Shown here piece after piece: positions 1 to 5,810 of a stretch of 5,810 nucleotides of DNA. The notes under the pieces are model-generated. The model made no database searches. It was given only the letters and a program-made list of their open reading frames with translations, and had not been told where the DNA came from. Each line of letters starts with the position of its first letter. Within the stretch, counting starts at the first letter, position 1. Source of the DNA: Magnetococcales bacterium (GTDB taxonomy: Bacteria; Pseudomonadota; Magnetococcia; Magnetococcales; JADFYX01); the NCBI GenBank assembly GCA_015232795.1, contig JADFYX010000161.1, forward strand, positions 1 to 5,810, read 5' to 3'. A program made the position numbers and the translations under genes.

Positions 1-1
1 C

Positions 2-241
2 AAGAGAGAGTTCAACCCTGAAGTTGCTAAAAATCTAGAATTGATTGATGGGGATCTTTTGGAGTTTTTATTGCTAAATGCCACCCAAGAGTTACCACCT
101 CTTACTCCAGCACAGATAGCAGGTATAGAACAAGCTATACAAGAAACGAAAGATGGTAAGCTCATACCTCATGAAGAGGTTAAGGTGTGGTTGGAATCAT
201 GGGGAACCGAAAACGAATTACCACCTCCGCAATGCAGTTAG
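2..241 (+). CDS. RelB/ParD-like antitoxin of a type II toxin-antitoxin pair, 5' partial
   Basis: The frame is open from the left edge to a TAG at 239-241, so the N-terminal part, which would carry any DNA-binding domain, probably lies outside the window. A TTG at 41 could start a 66-residue protein, but no Shine-Dalgarno precedes it, so I treat the gene as 5' partial. The visible part has a short acidic helix-rich segment, then LTPAQIAGIEQAI, DGKLIPHEEVKVWL and the tail WGTENELPPP. This arrangement is typical of small antitoxins encoded just before ParE/RelE toxins; the tail normally wraps the toxin and neutralises it. The stop codon overlaps the downstream toxin gene by 10 bp, the usual antitoxin-first order. 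Such antitoxins commonly repress their own operon together with the toxin, but the promoter region is not in view. The exact antitoxin family is uncertain because the N-terminus is missing. Confidence 0.72.
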   Translation, partial: KREFNPEVAKNLELIDGDLLEFLLLNATQELPPLTPAQIAGIEQAIQETKDGKLIPHEEVKVWLESWGTENELPPPQCS

Positions 242-516
242 TTTGGACCCATAAAGCGATTAAAGATCTGATTGCTATCCGTAGATATATTGCTCAAAAC
301 AACCCACTTGCTGCTGCTAATGTAGCAGCAACTATCAATAGTCATGTGCAATATTTACAAAGCTTTCCAGATATGGGAATGCGGTTGAAAGATGAGACCA
401 CTCGCCGTTTAGTGATTCCCCGCTTTCCCTATTTTGTGATCTATGTGTTGAGTGTGTCAAATATTGAGATTTTGAGTGTTTATCACACTGCGCAGCAATG
501 GCCAGAAAAATTATAA
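232..516 (+). CDS. ParE/RelE-family toxin of a type II toxin-antitoxin pair
   Basis: The product has 94 residues, the normal size for the ParE/RelE superfamily. It begins MQLVWTHKAIKDLIAIRRYI (two amphipathic helices), then has the SFPDMGMR turn at 44-51, the strand segment TRRLVIPRFPYFVIY at 57-71 and the closing strand IEILSVYHTAQQWPE at 78-92. These are the conserved blocks of the family, whose members poison DNA gyrase (ParE) or cleave mRNA on the ribosome (RelE); the wording is closer to ParE. I chose the ATG at 232 because family homology begins there. In-frame GTG at 187 and ATG at 199 would add 15 or 11 unconserved residues. No Shine-Dalgarno precedes 232 (the bases are C-rich), and the start lies inside the antitoxin gene, so translation is probably coupled to the antitoxin. 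The stop codon is TAA at 514-516. No frameshift or truncation is seen, so the toxin looks intact. The gyrase target is inference. Confidence 0.85.
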   Translation: MQLVWTHKAIKDLIAIRRYIAQNNPLAAANVAATINSHVQYLQSFPDMGMRLKDETTRRLVIPRFPYFVIYVLSVSNIEILSVYHTAQQWPEKL

Positions 517-554
517 TTCTCTATGACACACTAATAGTCCTACAAATTCAATCG
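517..554. other. Short gap between convergent toxin and glycosyltransferase genes
   Basis: The stop codons of the toxin gene (plus strand) and the glycosyltransferase gene (minus strand) face each other across 38 bases. The gap is A+T-rich and I see neither a stable hairpin nor a T-run, so no terminator can be named for either gene. Confidence 0.6.
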
Positions 555-1820
555 CTAATCTTTATTAACAATCCCAGCAAAAACCATAGCTAACTTTTTT
601 GCTCCCGCGAGGCGAGAGAGATTATTTAGTGTTGTCTGTTTGGCTAGGTTGGGTGTGTTGGTGTTTATGCTGTTTATTAGCTCCAAGAGGCCACTGGCGA
701 TTTTTTGTTGGTCGTGTAAGGGGGCTATTGTATTTATACCAGCCTCTTGCATAGTTTTGGCGGTATCCCCTTGGGGGTCGGTTAGGGCTAGGAAGGGTTT
801 TTTTGCTCTTAGGTATTCGTAGAGTTTGGCTGGAACCTGGTGGTTGTAGTTTTTGCCTTGTAGCAGTAGCAGACCGTCTACTTGGAGAAGCTCTTCTATT
901 GCTTTGTTATATGGTATAGCTGGCTTGAGGATAACTATATCGGCTATGTTTTGGGTTGCTATCATGTTTTGGATTGTTTGCTCGCATCCGCTTGCGCGAA
1001 ATATTATTTTTAGGTTTTGGGAGTTGATTTGTTGGTTTTGTTTTAGTTTTGCAATAGCAGCGAACAAGGGTTGGGGTGTACGGTTTTCGTCTCCCATGTA
1101 TAGGGTTCCGCTGTGTAGGATGGTTATTTTTTGATTTTGCTTTTTGGCTGGCAGATTTTTTTCTACCTTTGCAAATATTTCTTCATCGTAGCCGTTGGCT
1201 ATTACTTGCCAGTGGTTTTTGTTTAGGTGGGGATATTTTTGTTGGTATAGTTGGCTGTGACCTTGGGTAGTTGTTATTATTTTTTGGCAGCTTTCTATGG
1301 TCTGTTTTTCGATTTTTGCGTAGATTTTTTTTGTTAGGGCATCTTCGGCTTGGGAGTTATAGAACATGGGGTCGCGAAAGTCTGCAATCCAGGGTATTGC
1401 GGTTTTTTTATGGATTGTGTGGGCAATAAGCAGGCTTGTAGCAATGGGATAAGTTGCCCAGATGATATCGGGTCGTGTCTGTTTTATCATCTCCATAGCT
1501 TTGGGTACGGCCCATAACCACCAGCTTGAGTAGCGATCTGGTATTGCGGTTATACCTAGATATCTGCCTTTTATGGCGAGATCTTTTGCGGCATCGAGGC
1601 TGAAGGCTCGTTGTACGTTGGCTTGGGGTGGTATGTCTGTTAGTTGATCGTCACCTTGGTTTGGGTATGCTCTTGGATTTACAGATAGAATTTGGGGTTG
1701 CCAGCCGAAATTTGGTAGGTTTCGACAGAAGCTAAGGGTGCGTTGTACACCGCTTCCTCTTGCTGGTGGAAAGTGGTAGGCGATCATGAGGACGTTTTTT
1801 TTGTCGGACTGTAAAGACAA
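555..1820 (-). CDS. GT4-type (GT-B fold) glycosyltransferase, group 1 family
   Basis: The 421-residue product has the length and block order of GT-B glycosyltransferases of family 4, cytoplasmic or membrane-associated enzymes that move a sugar from a nucleotide-sugar donor onto a growing glycan. The N-terminal acceptor domain opens with VLMIAYHFPPARGSGVQRT (residues 10-28), the classic first strand and glycine-rich loop, and later has WIADFRDP (144-151) and the domain-linking VIANGYDEEIF (206-216). The C-terminal donor domain starts at ITILHSGTLY (232-241) and contains VPAKLYEYLRAKKPFLAL (329-346), the nucleotide-sugar site region. No signal peptide or clear membrane helix is seen. The start is TTG at 1820 with a well-placed GAGGT; the first ATG codon is Met12, has no ribosome site and would cut close to the first conserved strand. 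Donor, acceptor and product cannot be told; exopolysaccharide or lipopolysaccharide synthesis is a reasonable inference. It stands alone, without other polysaccharide genes in view. Its strand composition is opposite to that of secA next to it. Confidence 0.85.
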   Translation of the reverse strand: MSLQSDKKNVLMIAYHFPPARGSGVQRTLSFCRNLPNFGWQPQILSVNPRAYPNQGDDQLTDIPPQANVQRAFSLDAAKDLAIKGRYLGITAIPDRYSSWWLWAVPKAMEMIKQTRPDIIWATYPIATSLLIAHTIHKKTAIPWIADFRDPMFYNSQAEDALTKKIYAKIEKQTIESCQKIITTTQGHSQLYQQKYPHLNKNHWQVIANGYDEEIFAKVEKNLPAKKQNQKITILHSGTLYMGDENRTPQPLFAAIAKLKQNQQINSQNLKIIFRASGCEQTIQNMIATQNIADIVILKPAIPYNKAIEELLQVDGLLLLQGKNYNHQVPAKLYEYLRAKKPFLALTDPQGDTAKTMQEAGINTIAPLHDQQKIASGLLELINSINTNTPNLAKQTTLNNLSRLAGAKKLAMVFAGIVNKD

Positions 1821-1825
1821 GAGAG

Positions 1826-1830
1826 ACCTC
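1826..1830 (-). promoter_or_regulatory. Ribosome binding site supporting the TTG start of the glycosyltransferase
   Basis: Read on the minus strand this is GAGGT, five bases before the TTG at 1820-1818. It matches the anti-Shine-Dalgarno well, and no comparable site precedes the internal ATG (Met12), so it decides the start. Confidence 0.6.
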
Positions 1831-1859
1831 GTAAAAGTTTGTTTTGCCTATATTAATGG

Positions 1860-1888
1860 GGGTCCAGGGGAATCATTTCCCTGAACCC
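1860..1888 (-). terminator. Strong hairpin downstream of secA, possible terminator without a U-run
   Basis: On the minus strand GGGTTCAGGG is followed, after a 9-base loop, by CCCTGGACCC. This gives ten paired positions, nine Watson-Crick and one G-U, which pair fully only in the minus-strand RNA (the plus-strand copy has a C-A mismatch). It begins 18 bases past the secA stop codon, where a terminator is expected. A T-run does not follow: the next bases are CCATTAATAT, so it may instead be an inefficient terminator, an RNA-stabilising 3' hairpin, or a small repeat element of this genome. It lies upstream of the glycosyltransferase gene, so it would also limit read-through from secA into that gene. 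Confidence 0.45.
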
Positions 1889-1906
1889 TTGATAGCACAG
1901 GCTTTT

Positions 1907-4603
1907 TTAGCTCACCCTACCACAGCAATGCTTATATTTTTTACCACTACCACACGTACACGGTGAATTCCTACCTACTTTTTCTCCCTGACGACGAAAT
2001 GGAGTCTTACTCTCTTTCTCTTCACCGTCATCAGAACTAAATCCCTCCGCTTGGGGATGGTTCATAGAGATATTTCTATCACGCTTGCTGGCACGTTCCG
2101 CCTCTTGTTGCTCAACATGCTCCTGATCCGGAACCTCAACCCTGGCTAAAACCTCTATGGCCTCAACCTTAATACGCCTTAACAAACCATCAAAAAGCTC
2201 AAAAGCCTCACGTTTATACTCGTTTAATGGATCTTTTTGCGCATAACCACGGAGATGAATACCCTCTTTTAGATGATCCATGTTTAATAGATGATCCTTC
2301 CAGAGATAATCCAAAATCTGCATGGTAATGGTTTTTTCCAGGTATTGACTGGTCTCAAGACCCATAGACTCCTCACGCTGCTTGTTATATGCCGAAACTG
2401 CCTCTATGGTACGTTCGCATGCTACCTTGCTTGTAACTCCATCCTCTAACTTCCAATCATCAACCGGAACCTTCACACCAAATTGACGAAATAGAGCCTT
2501 GTTAAACTCAACAGTGTTCCAATCCTCTGGATAGATACTCTCCGATAGATGCTCCTCAATTAATTCCTCAATTAAATCACCTCTAACATCGTTCAAAAAC
2601 TCTGTTATATCATCCTCACGCATCAACTCCCGACGTTGATCATATATAACAGTACGCTGCTCGTTCATTACATCATCATACTTCAGCAGGTTTTTGCGAA
2701 TATCAAAGTTACGCCCCTCAACCTTTTTCTGGGCAGACTCAATGGCCTTGTTAATCCACGGATGAATAATCGCCTCCCCATCCTGCAAACCAAGTTTTTG
2801 CAACATGCCATCCATACGCTCAGAACCAAAAATACGCATAAGATCATCTTGCAAAGAGAGATAAAAACGGCTTGCACCAGGATCACCCTGACGACCAGAA
2901 CGCCCCCTTAGCTGGTTATCAATCCGTCTTGATTCATGACGTTCTGTGGCTAAAATATAGAGACCACCTATGGATAAAACATCCGCTTTTTCAGCAAGAC
3001 ACTCCTGATGAATCTTCTCCTCAAGCTTTTTACGCTCTTCATCATCCACCGAATTGGGTATCTCAACCGCAATCCGCATATCAGGATTTCCCCCAAGCTG
3101 AATATCAGTTCCCCTACCCGCCATATTGGTGGCAATAGTTACCGCACCCTTGCGTCCTGCTTGGGCTACGATAGATGCCTCTTTTTCATGATATTTAGCG
3201 TTAAGAACAGTATGAGTAACCTTGGCTTTTTTCAGAAGAATCGATAACTCTTCAGATTTCTCAATGGAGATAGTACCCACCAACATCGGCTGACCTAATT
3301 TATGACATTTTATAATATCTTCAACTACCGCCGTCTGTTTTTCGGCTTCAGTACGAAAAACAACATCGTCATGATCTATACGGATCATCTCTCTGTTGGT
3401 AGGAATGATAATAACCTCTAAATTATAGATGGATTGAAATTCCGGTGCCTCTGTATCCGCAGTACCTGTCATACCAGCTAATTTATTATACATGCGAAAT
3501 AGGTTTTGAAAGGTAACAGAAGCTAAGGTTTGCGACTCGTTTTGAATTACCAGCTTCTCCTTGGCCTCAAGTGCCTGATGCTGTCCATCGGAATATCGCC
3601 TACCAGGCATCATGCGACCGGTAAATTCATCGATGATAACTACCTCACCATCTTTTACTATATAATCCTTATCCAGCTCAAAAAGAGTGTGAGCACGTAG
3701 AGCCTGGTTGACATGATGAACTACCTCTACGTTACCAACATCATATAGACTGCCTTCGGAAATTAAATTATTACTAAGCAACAACTCCTCAATTAACTCA
3801 TTACCCTCTTCGGTAAAAATAACCGTACGCGCCTTCTCATCGAGGGTATAATGGGTCTCCTCCTTTAAGTTGGGAATAAGACGATCCACCCGATAATATT
3901 TATCTGTATTATCCTCAGTGGGGCCAGAGATAATCAACGGCGTTCTGGCTTCGTCAATTAAGATAGAGTCCACCTCATCAATAATAGCAAAGTTCAACTC
4001 TTTCTGGCACATCTCATCCAAAGAAAACTTCATGTTATCTTTTAGAAAATCAAAGCCAAATTCGTTGTTAGTACCGTAAGTAATATCCGCACTATAAGCT
4101 ATTTGACGCTCTGCATCATCCAAACCATGAACAATAACCCCAACCTCCATGCCAAGGAATTCATAGATCTCCCCCATCCATTTTGCATCACGAGAGGCTA
4201 GATAATCATTGACTGTAACAAGATGCGCTCCCTTGCCAGATAGGGCATTTAAATATAGTGGCAGGGTAGCCATGAGGGTTTTTCCCTCACCAGTACGCAT
4301 CTCTGTTATTTTACCCTGATGCAGCACTATGCCACCAACAAGCTGAACATCAAAATGACGTAAACCTATAGTACGAACACTTGCCTCACGCACCACCGCA
4401 AACGCCTCTGGAAGCAAATCATCCAGACTCTCTTCTTGCTCTATACGAGATTTAAATTCCGCAGTCTTACCCCGCAACTCATCGTCACTTAAGGCTTTAA
4501 TCTCTTCTTCTAAGTCATTAATTATCTTAATAGTTGGTTTTAACTTATTTAGATAACGATCATTACTACTTCCAAATAATTTTTTTGCAATGTTAGCAAA
4601 CAT
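1907..4603 (-). CDS. secA: Preprotein translocase ATPase SecA
   Basis: SecA is the motor ATPase that binds SecYEG at the inner membrane and drives unfolded preproteins across it. The product has 898 residues, the usual full length. Visible in order: the N-terminal FGSSNDR; the Walker A motif RTGEGKT (103-109); the Walker B region AIIDEVDSILIDEAR (206-220); the preprotein cross-linking region between about 220 and 370; GMTGTA (377-382); the second nucleotide-binding fold with ATNMAGRGTDIQLGG (491-505) and QLRGRSGRQGDPG (564-576); the helical scaffold and wing regions with YDDVMNEQR (642-650) and LDYLWKDHLLNMDHLKEGIHLRGY split around 764-787; and a charged linker. It ends in the zinc-binding tail CTCGSGKKYKHCC (882-894), whose ligands would be Cys882, Cys884, Cys893 and Cys894; Escherichia coli has His at the last position. 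That tail normally contacts SecB and lipids. The ATG at 4603 has AAGGA nine bases upstream. No damage is seen. SecA levels are often translationally controlled, but no SecM-like leader peptide is evident here. Confidence 0.98.
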   Translation of the reverse strand: MFANIAKKLFGSSNDRYLNKLKPTIKIINDLEEEIKALSDDELRGKTAEFKSRIEQEESLDDLLPEAFAVVREASVRTIGLRHFDVQLVGGIVLHQGKITEMRTGEGKTLMATLPLYLNALSGKGAHLVTVNDYLASRDAKWMGEIYEFLGMEVGVIVHGLDDAERQIAYSADITYGTNNEFGFDFLKDNMKFSLDEMCQKELNFAIIDEVDSILIDEARTPLIISGPTEDNTDKYYRVDRLIPNLKEETHYTLDEKARTVIFTEEGNELIEELLLSNNLISEGSLYDVGNVEVVHHVNQALRAHTLFELDKDYIVKDGEVVIIDEFTGRMMPGRRYSDGQHQALEAKEKLVIQNESQTLASVTFQNLFRMYNKLAGMTGTADTEAPEFQSIYNLEVIIIPTNREMIRIDHDDVVFRTEAEKQTAVVEDIIKCHKLGQPMLVGTISIEKSEELSILLKKAKVTHTVLNAKYHEKEASIVAQAGRKGAVTIATNMAGRGTDIQLGGNPDMRIAVEIPNSVDDEERKKLEEKIHQECLAEKADVLSIGGLYILATERHESRRIDNQLRGRSGRQGDPGASRFYLSLQDDLMRIFGSERMDGMLQKLGLQDGEAIIHPWINKAIESAQKKVEGRNFDIRKNLLKYDDVMNEQRTVIYDQRRELMREDDITEFLNDVRGDLIEELIEEHLSESIYPEDWNTVEFNKALFRQFGVKVPVDDWKLEDGVTSKVACERTIEAVSAYNKQREESMGLETSQYLEKTITMQILDYLWKDHLLNMDHLKEGIHLRGYAQKDPLNEYKREAFELFDGLLRRIKVEAIEVLARVEVPDQEHVEQQEAERASKRDRNISMNHPQAEGFSSDDGEEKESKTPFRRQGEKVGRNSPCTCGSGKKYKHCCGRVS

Positions 4604-4612
4604 GTAGGAAAA

Positions 4613-4617
4613 TCCTT
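4613..4617 (-). promoter_or_regulatory. Ribosome binding site of secA
   Basis: AAGGA on the minus strand, nine bases before the ATG, confirms the chosen secA start. Confidence 0.65.
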
Positions 4618-4674
4618 AAAAACGCTAAATCCAGGTAAAATCTTGTTAAAGCTTATTCATAAGTGCAACTGGGG

Positions 4675-4704
4675 AAGATAGCATAAAAAAGTTTAAAACA
4701 GCAA
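4675..4704 (-). promoter_or_regulatory. Possible sigma-70-type promoter of secA
   Basis: On the minus strand TTGCTG (4704-4699) and TATCTT (4680-4675) are separated by 18 bases, and the second box is preceded by TG one base away, an extended -10 element. The -35 box matches the consensus poorly (three of six), so the call rests on the extended -10 and the position about 70 bases before the secA start. It would give a short untranslated leader. Read-through from the gene upstream is an alternative source of secA transcription. Confidence 0.3.
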
Positions 4705-4748
4705 AGATTTACCCTCAAAATCCATGAACATATTTATCCATGAGTCTG

Positions 4749-5810
4749 TCAGACAGAACCACCAGTTTTAGACCTTCTGTGTAGTAACCCGGCTAAGCTA
4801 TGTATCTCTTCAATTTTTACAAGTCGCCCTACCAAAACAAACAGCACTATACCTGCTGCAATGATTGGCAGTAAAATCATGGTTTTTTCCGTGGTCAGGG
4901 CCGGTGATTGCCAATAAGCTATTTTTGCCAAAAATAAAAAAACAGCCAACACCCCACTTGCTATAAAAGTTTTAAACACAGTTAGGAAAAATTTTCGCCC
5001 CGGATGGTAGCCAATCTTTTTTCCTAAACCTCGTAACAACAAAAAAGCGTTTAAATATGCAGCAATAGTAGTCGCCAAGGCCAAACCAGCATGTTGCAGG
5101 GGAATCATCAATATAATATTAAGTACCATATTGCTAATCATGCAGATAATAGCAATTCGTACCGGGGTTTTGGTGTCTTTCATGGCGTAAAAGGCCGGGG
5201 CCAAAACCTTTACCGCGGAAAATGCCCCTAGACCCAAACCATATGCAAGGAGAGCTTGGGCAGTCAAACTGGTTGTCTGGGCATCAAAGGCTCCCCGCTC
5301 GAAAAGCAGGGATAAAATAGGCTCTCGCAACACCAACAGACCTACTGTAGCCGGAATGTTGATTATCAAAACCAGACGCAAACCAAAATCCAAATCAGCC
5401 TTCAGACCCTCTTGATCACCACTGCTGGCCTTGGCAGATAGAGCAGGTAAAATGGCAGTACCCATTGCGATACCGATCAAACCCAGAGGAAATTCAACTA
5501 AACGGTCCGCATAATAGAGATATGATATAGACCCCTCTTTTAGCCAAGAGGCCAGAAAAATATCAAAAAGTAGATTAATCTGAGCTACAGAAACACCCAA
5601 AATAGATGGTCCCATTAAAAACAAAATACGCTTGTTGGCCAGGGTGTTGCCGATGGTGAGCAGGGTGGCTTGAACATGCGTGTCCGGTGGCGTGCCCGCC
5701 TTTACATAAAGATTGAGAACCCCGAGAATTTTTTGATCGACGCCGATGGGAATGCAACAGTGACCATGATCGGTCATCTCCACAGAACGAATTTCATGCC
5801 GTTCATCCAT
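4749..5810 (-). CDS. murJ: Chimeric frame: GAF-domain end fused to the C-terminal part of lipid II flippase MurJ, 5' open at the window edge
   Basis: Residues from about 61 to 353 are the C-terminal part of MurJ (MviN), the inner-membrane MOP-superfamily flippase that moves lipid II to the periplasmic side for peptidoglycan synthesis. Recognisable blocks are MGPSILGVSVAQINLLFD (66-83), YYADRLVEFPLG (99-110, with the conserved transport-path arginine at 103), FERGAF (170-175) and APAFYAMKDTKTPV (204-217). About eight hydrophobic helices can be drawn (near 63-83, 98-118, 145-165, 186-206, 218-238, 241-261, 277-298, 311-331), corresponding to helices 7-14 of a 14-helix protein usually a little over 500 residues long. 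The first six helices, with several essential arginines, are absent. In their place residues 1-60 read as the end of a GAF domain (TDHGHCCIPI at 13-22, KILGVLNLYV at 27-36). An ATG sits exactly at the right edge, but a GAF domain should begin further upstream, so the true start is probably outside. As written the protein should not be a working flippase; it is either a rearranged remnant or a joining error. Confidence 0.8.
   Translation of the reverse strand: MDERHEIRSVEMTDHGHCCIPIGVDQKILGVLNLYVKAGTPPDTHVQATLLTIGNTLANKRILFLMGPSILGVSVAQINLLFDIFLASWLKEGSISYLYYADRLVEFPLGLIGIAMGTAILPALSAKASSGDQEGLKADLDFGLRLVLIINIPATVGLLVLREPILSLLFERGAFDAQTTSLTAQALLAYGLGLGAFSAVKVLAPAFYAMKDTKTPVRIAIICMISNMVLNIILMIPLQHAGLALATTIAAYLNAFLLLRGLGKKIGYHPGRKFFLTVFKTFIASGVLAVFLFLAKIAYWQSPALTTEKTMILLPIIAAGIVLFVLVGRLVKIEEIHSLAGLLHRRSKTGGSV
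5626..5645. other. Breakpoint between GAF-like and MurJ-like sequence
   Basis: GAF similarity ends around residues 57-61 (LANKR) and MurJ similarity begins at about 60-63, so the join lies within roughly 20 bases. The frame is kept across it. No insertion sequence end, target duplication or long repeat can be seen at the join. Exact placement needs comparison with the two parent genes. Confidence 0.5.
5629..5810 (-). other. C-terminal fragment of a GAF sensor domain
   Basis: GAF domains bind small ligands or chromophores in the cytoplasm, usually ahead of histidine kinase or diguanylate cyclase modules. About 60 residues are visible: DERHEI, then DHGHCCIPI, KILGVLNLYV, and a closing helix with QATLLTIGNTLA. 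This corresponds to the last third or so of such a domain, and the point where it stops is where a linker to the next signalling module would normally begin. The segment is richer in G+C than the MurJ part: 40 of 60 bases in 5641-5700 against 20 of 60 in 5521-5580. The family assignment is from memory of conserved wording, without a search. Confidence 0.62.

Larger units (their letters stand above)
4604..4748. other. Gap between the murJ-like gene and secA
   Basis: This 145-base A+T-rich stretch holds the secA ribosome site and the tentative promoter. It also holds an 8-base direct repeat ATCCATGA (4720-4727 and 4736-4743), of unknown meaning. No terminator with a T-run is seen after the murJ-like stop codon and no small coding frame with a good ribosome site was recognised. 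Confidence 0.5.

Noticed and set aside
92..227. Ten-base direct repeat TTACCACCTC at 92-101 and 218-227
   Set aside because: Both copies encode Leu-Pro-Pro within the antitoxin frame, so it is best explained by coding; it is too short and isolated to be an operator or mobile-element end.
308..331. Inverted repeat TTGCTGCT / AGCAGCAA inside the toxin gene
   Set aside because: It is explained by two runs of alanine codons around Asn-Val in a helix and lies mid-gene, with no T-run.
640..1270. Several plus-strand open frames opposite the glycosyltransferase gene
   Set aside because: They lie fully antisense to a well-conserved coding frame, have no recognisable domains, and overlap one another; they are shadows of its skewed composition.
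2636..3247. Open frames of 67-91 codons in other frames across secA
   Set aside because: They overlap conserved SecA helicase motifs in the true frame and show no family signature.
4720..4743. Direct repeat ATCCATGA with a 16-base period, considered as an iteron or operator
   Set aside because: Only two short copies are present in A+T-rich DNA downstream of a gene, and there is no replication or regulator gene nearby.
4744..4754. Perfect palindrome GTCTGTCAGAC across the stop codon of the murJ-like gene
   Set aside because: Its arms are only five bases with one base between them, so no hairpin can form as such, and no T-run follows; there is no evidence for a binding protein.
1..5810. CRISPR array, tRNA, rRNA or insertion sequence
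   Set aside because: I saw no regularly spaced repeats, no tRNA-like cloverleaf or conserved rRNA blocks, and no transposase frame or matched terminal inverted repeats.

Overview
The window looks like a piece of a proteobacterial chromosome of moderate to low G+C. The SecA sequence has the helicase-core wording usual in Alphaproteobacteria and relatives (for example NAKYHEKEA and TNMAGRGTDIQLGGN). A GAF-domain fragment at the right edge is of a type common in large signalling proteins of Magnetococcus-like and similar bacteria. The taxonomic reading is inference from remembered family patterns, not a search.

Layout, left to right. (1) 2-516, plus strand: the end of a small antitoxin gene overlapping by 10 bp a complete ParE/RelE-type toxin gene, a type II toxin-antitoxin pair. 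(2) 555-1820, minus strand: a GT4-type glycosyltransferase with a TTG start, convergent with the toxin gene. (3) 1821-1906: an intergenic stretch with a strong hairpin after secA and the ribosome site of the glycosyltransferase. (4) 1907-4603, minus strand: a full-length, apparently intact secA with its zinc-binding tail. (5) 4604-4748: the secA leader with a good Shine-Dalgarno and a possible promoter. (6) 4749 to the right edge, minus strand: an open frame whose last roughly 290 residues are the C-terminal part of the lipid II flippase MurJ (predicted membrane helices 7-14). Its first roughly 60 residues are instead the end of a GAF sensor domain.

The genes do not form one obvious pathway. 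SecA (protein export) and MurJ (peptidoglycan precursor flipping) are envelope housekeeping functions, the glycosyltransferase probably serves a surface polysaccharide, and the toxin-antitoxin pair is a mobile, accessory type of locus. The most notable point is the GAF-MurJ junction near 5626-5645. Six N-terminal helices of an essential flippase are replaced in frame by a fragment of an unrelated sensor domain, with a local jump in G+C. This is either a real rearrangement or an assembly chimera. A second point is a sharp reversal of G/C strand bias between the glycosyltransferase and secA although both are read from the same strand, suggesting different histories. I did not find convincing evidence for a wholly new biological system here.
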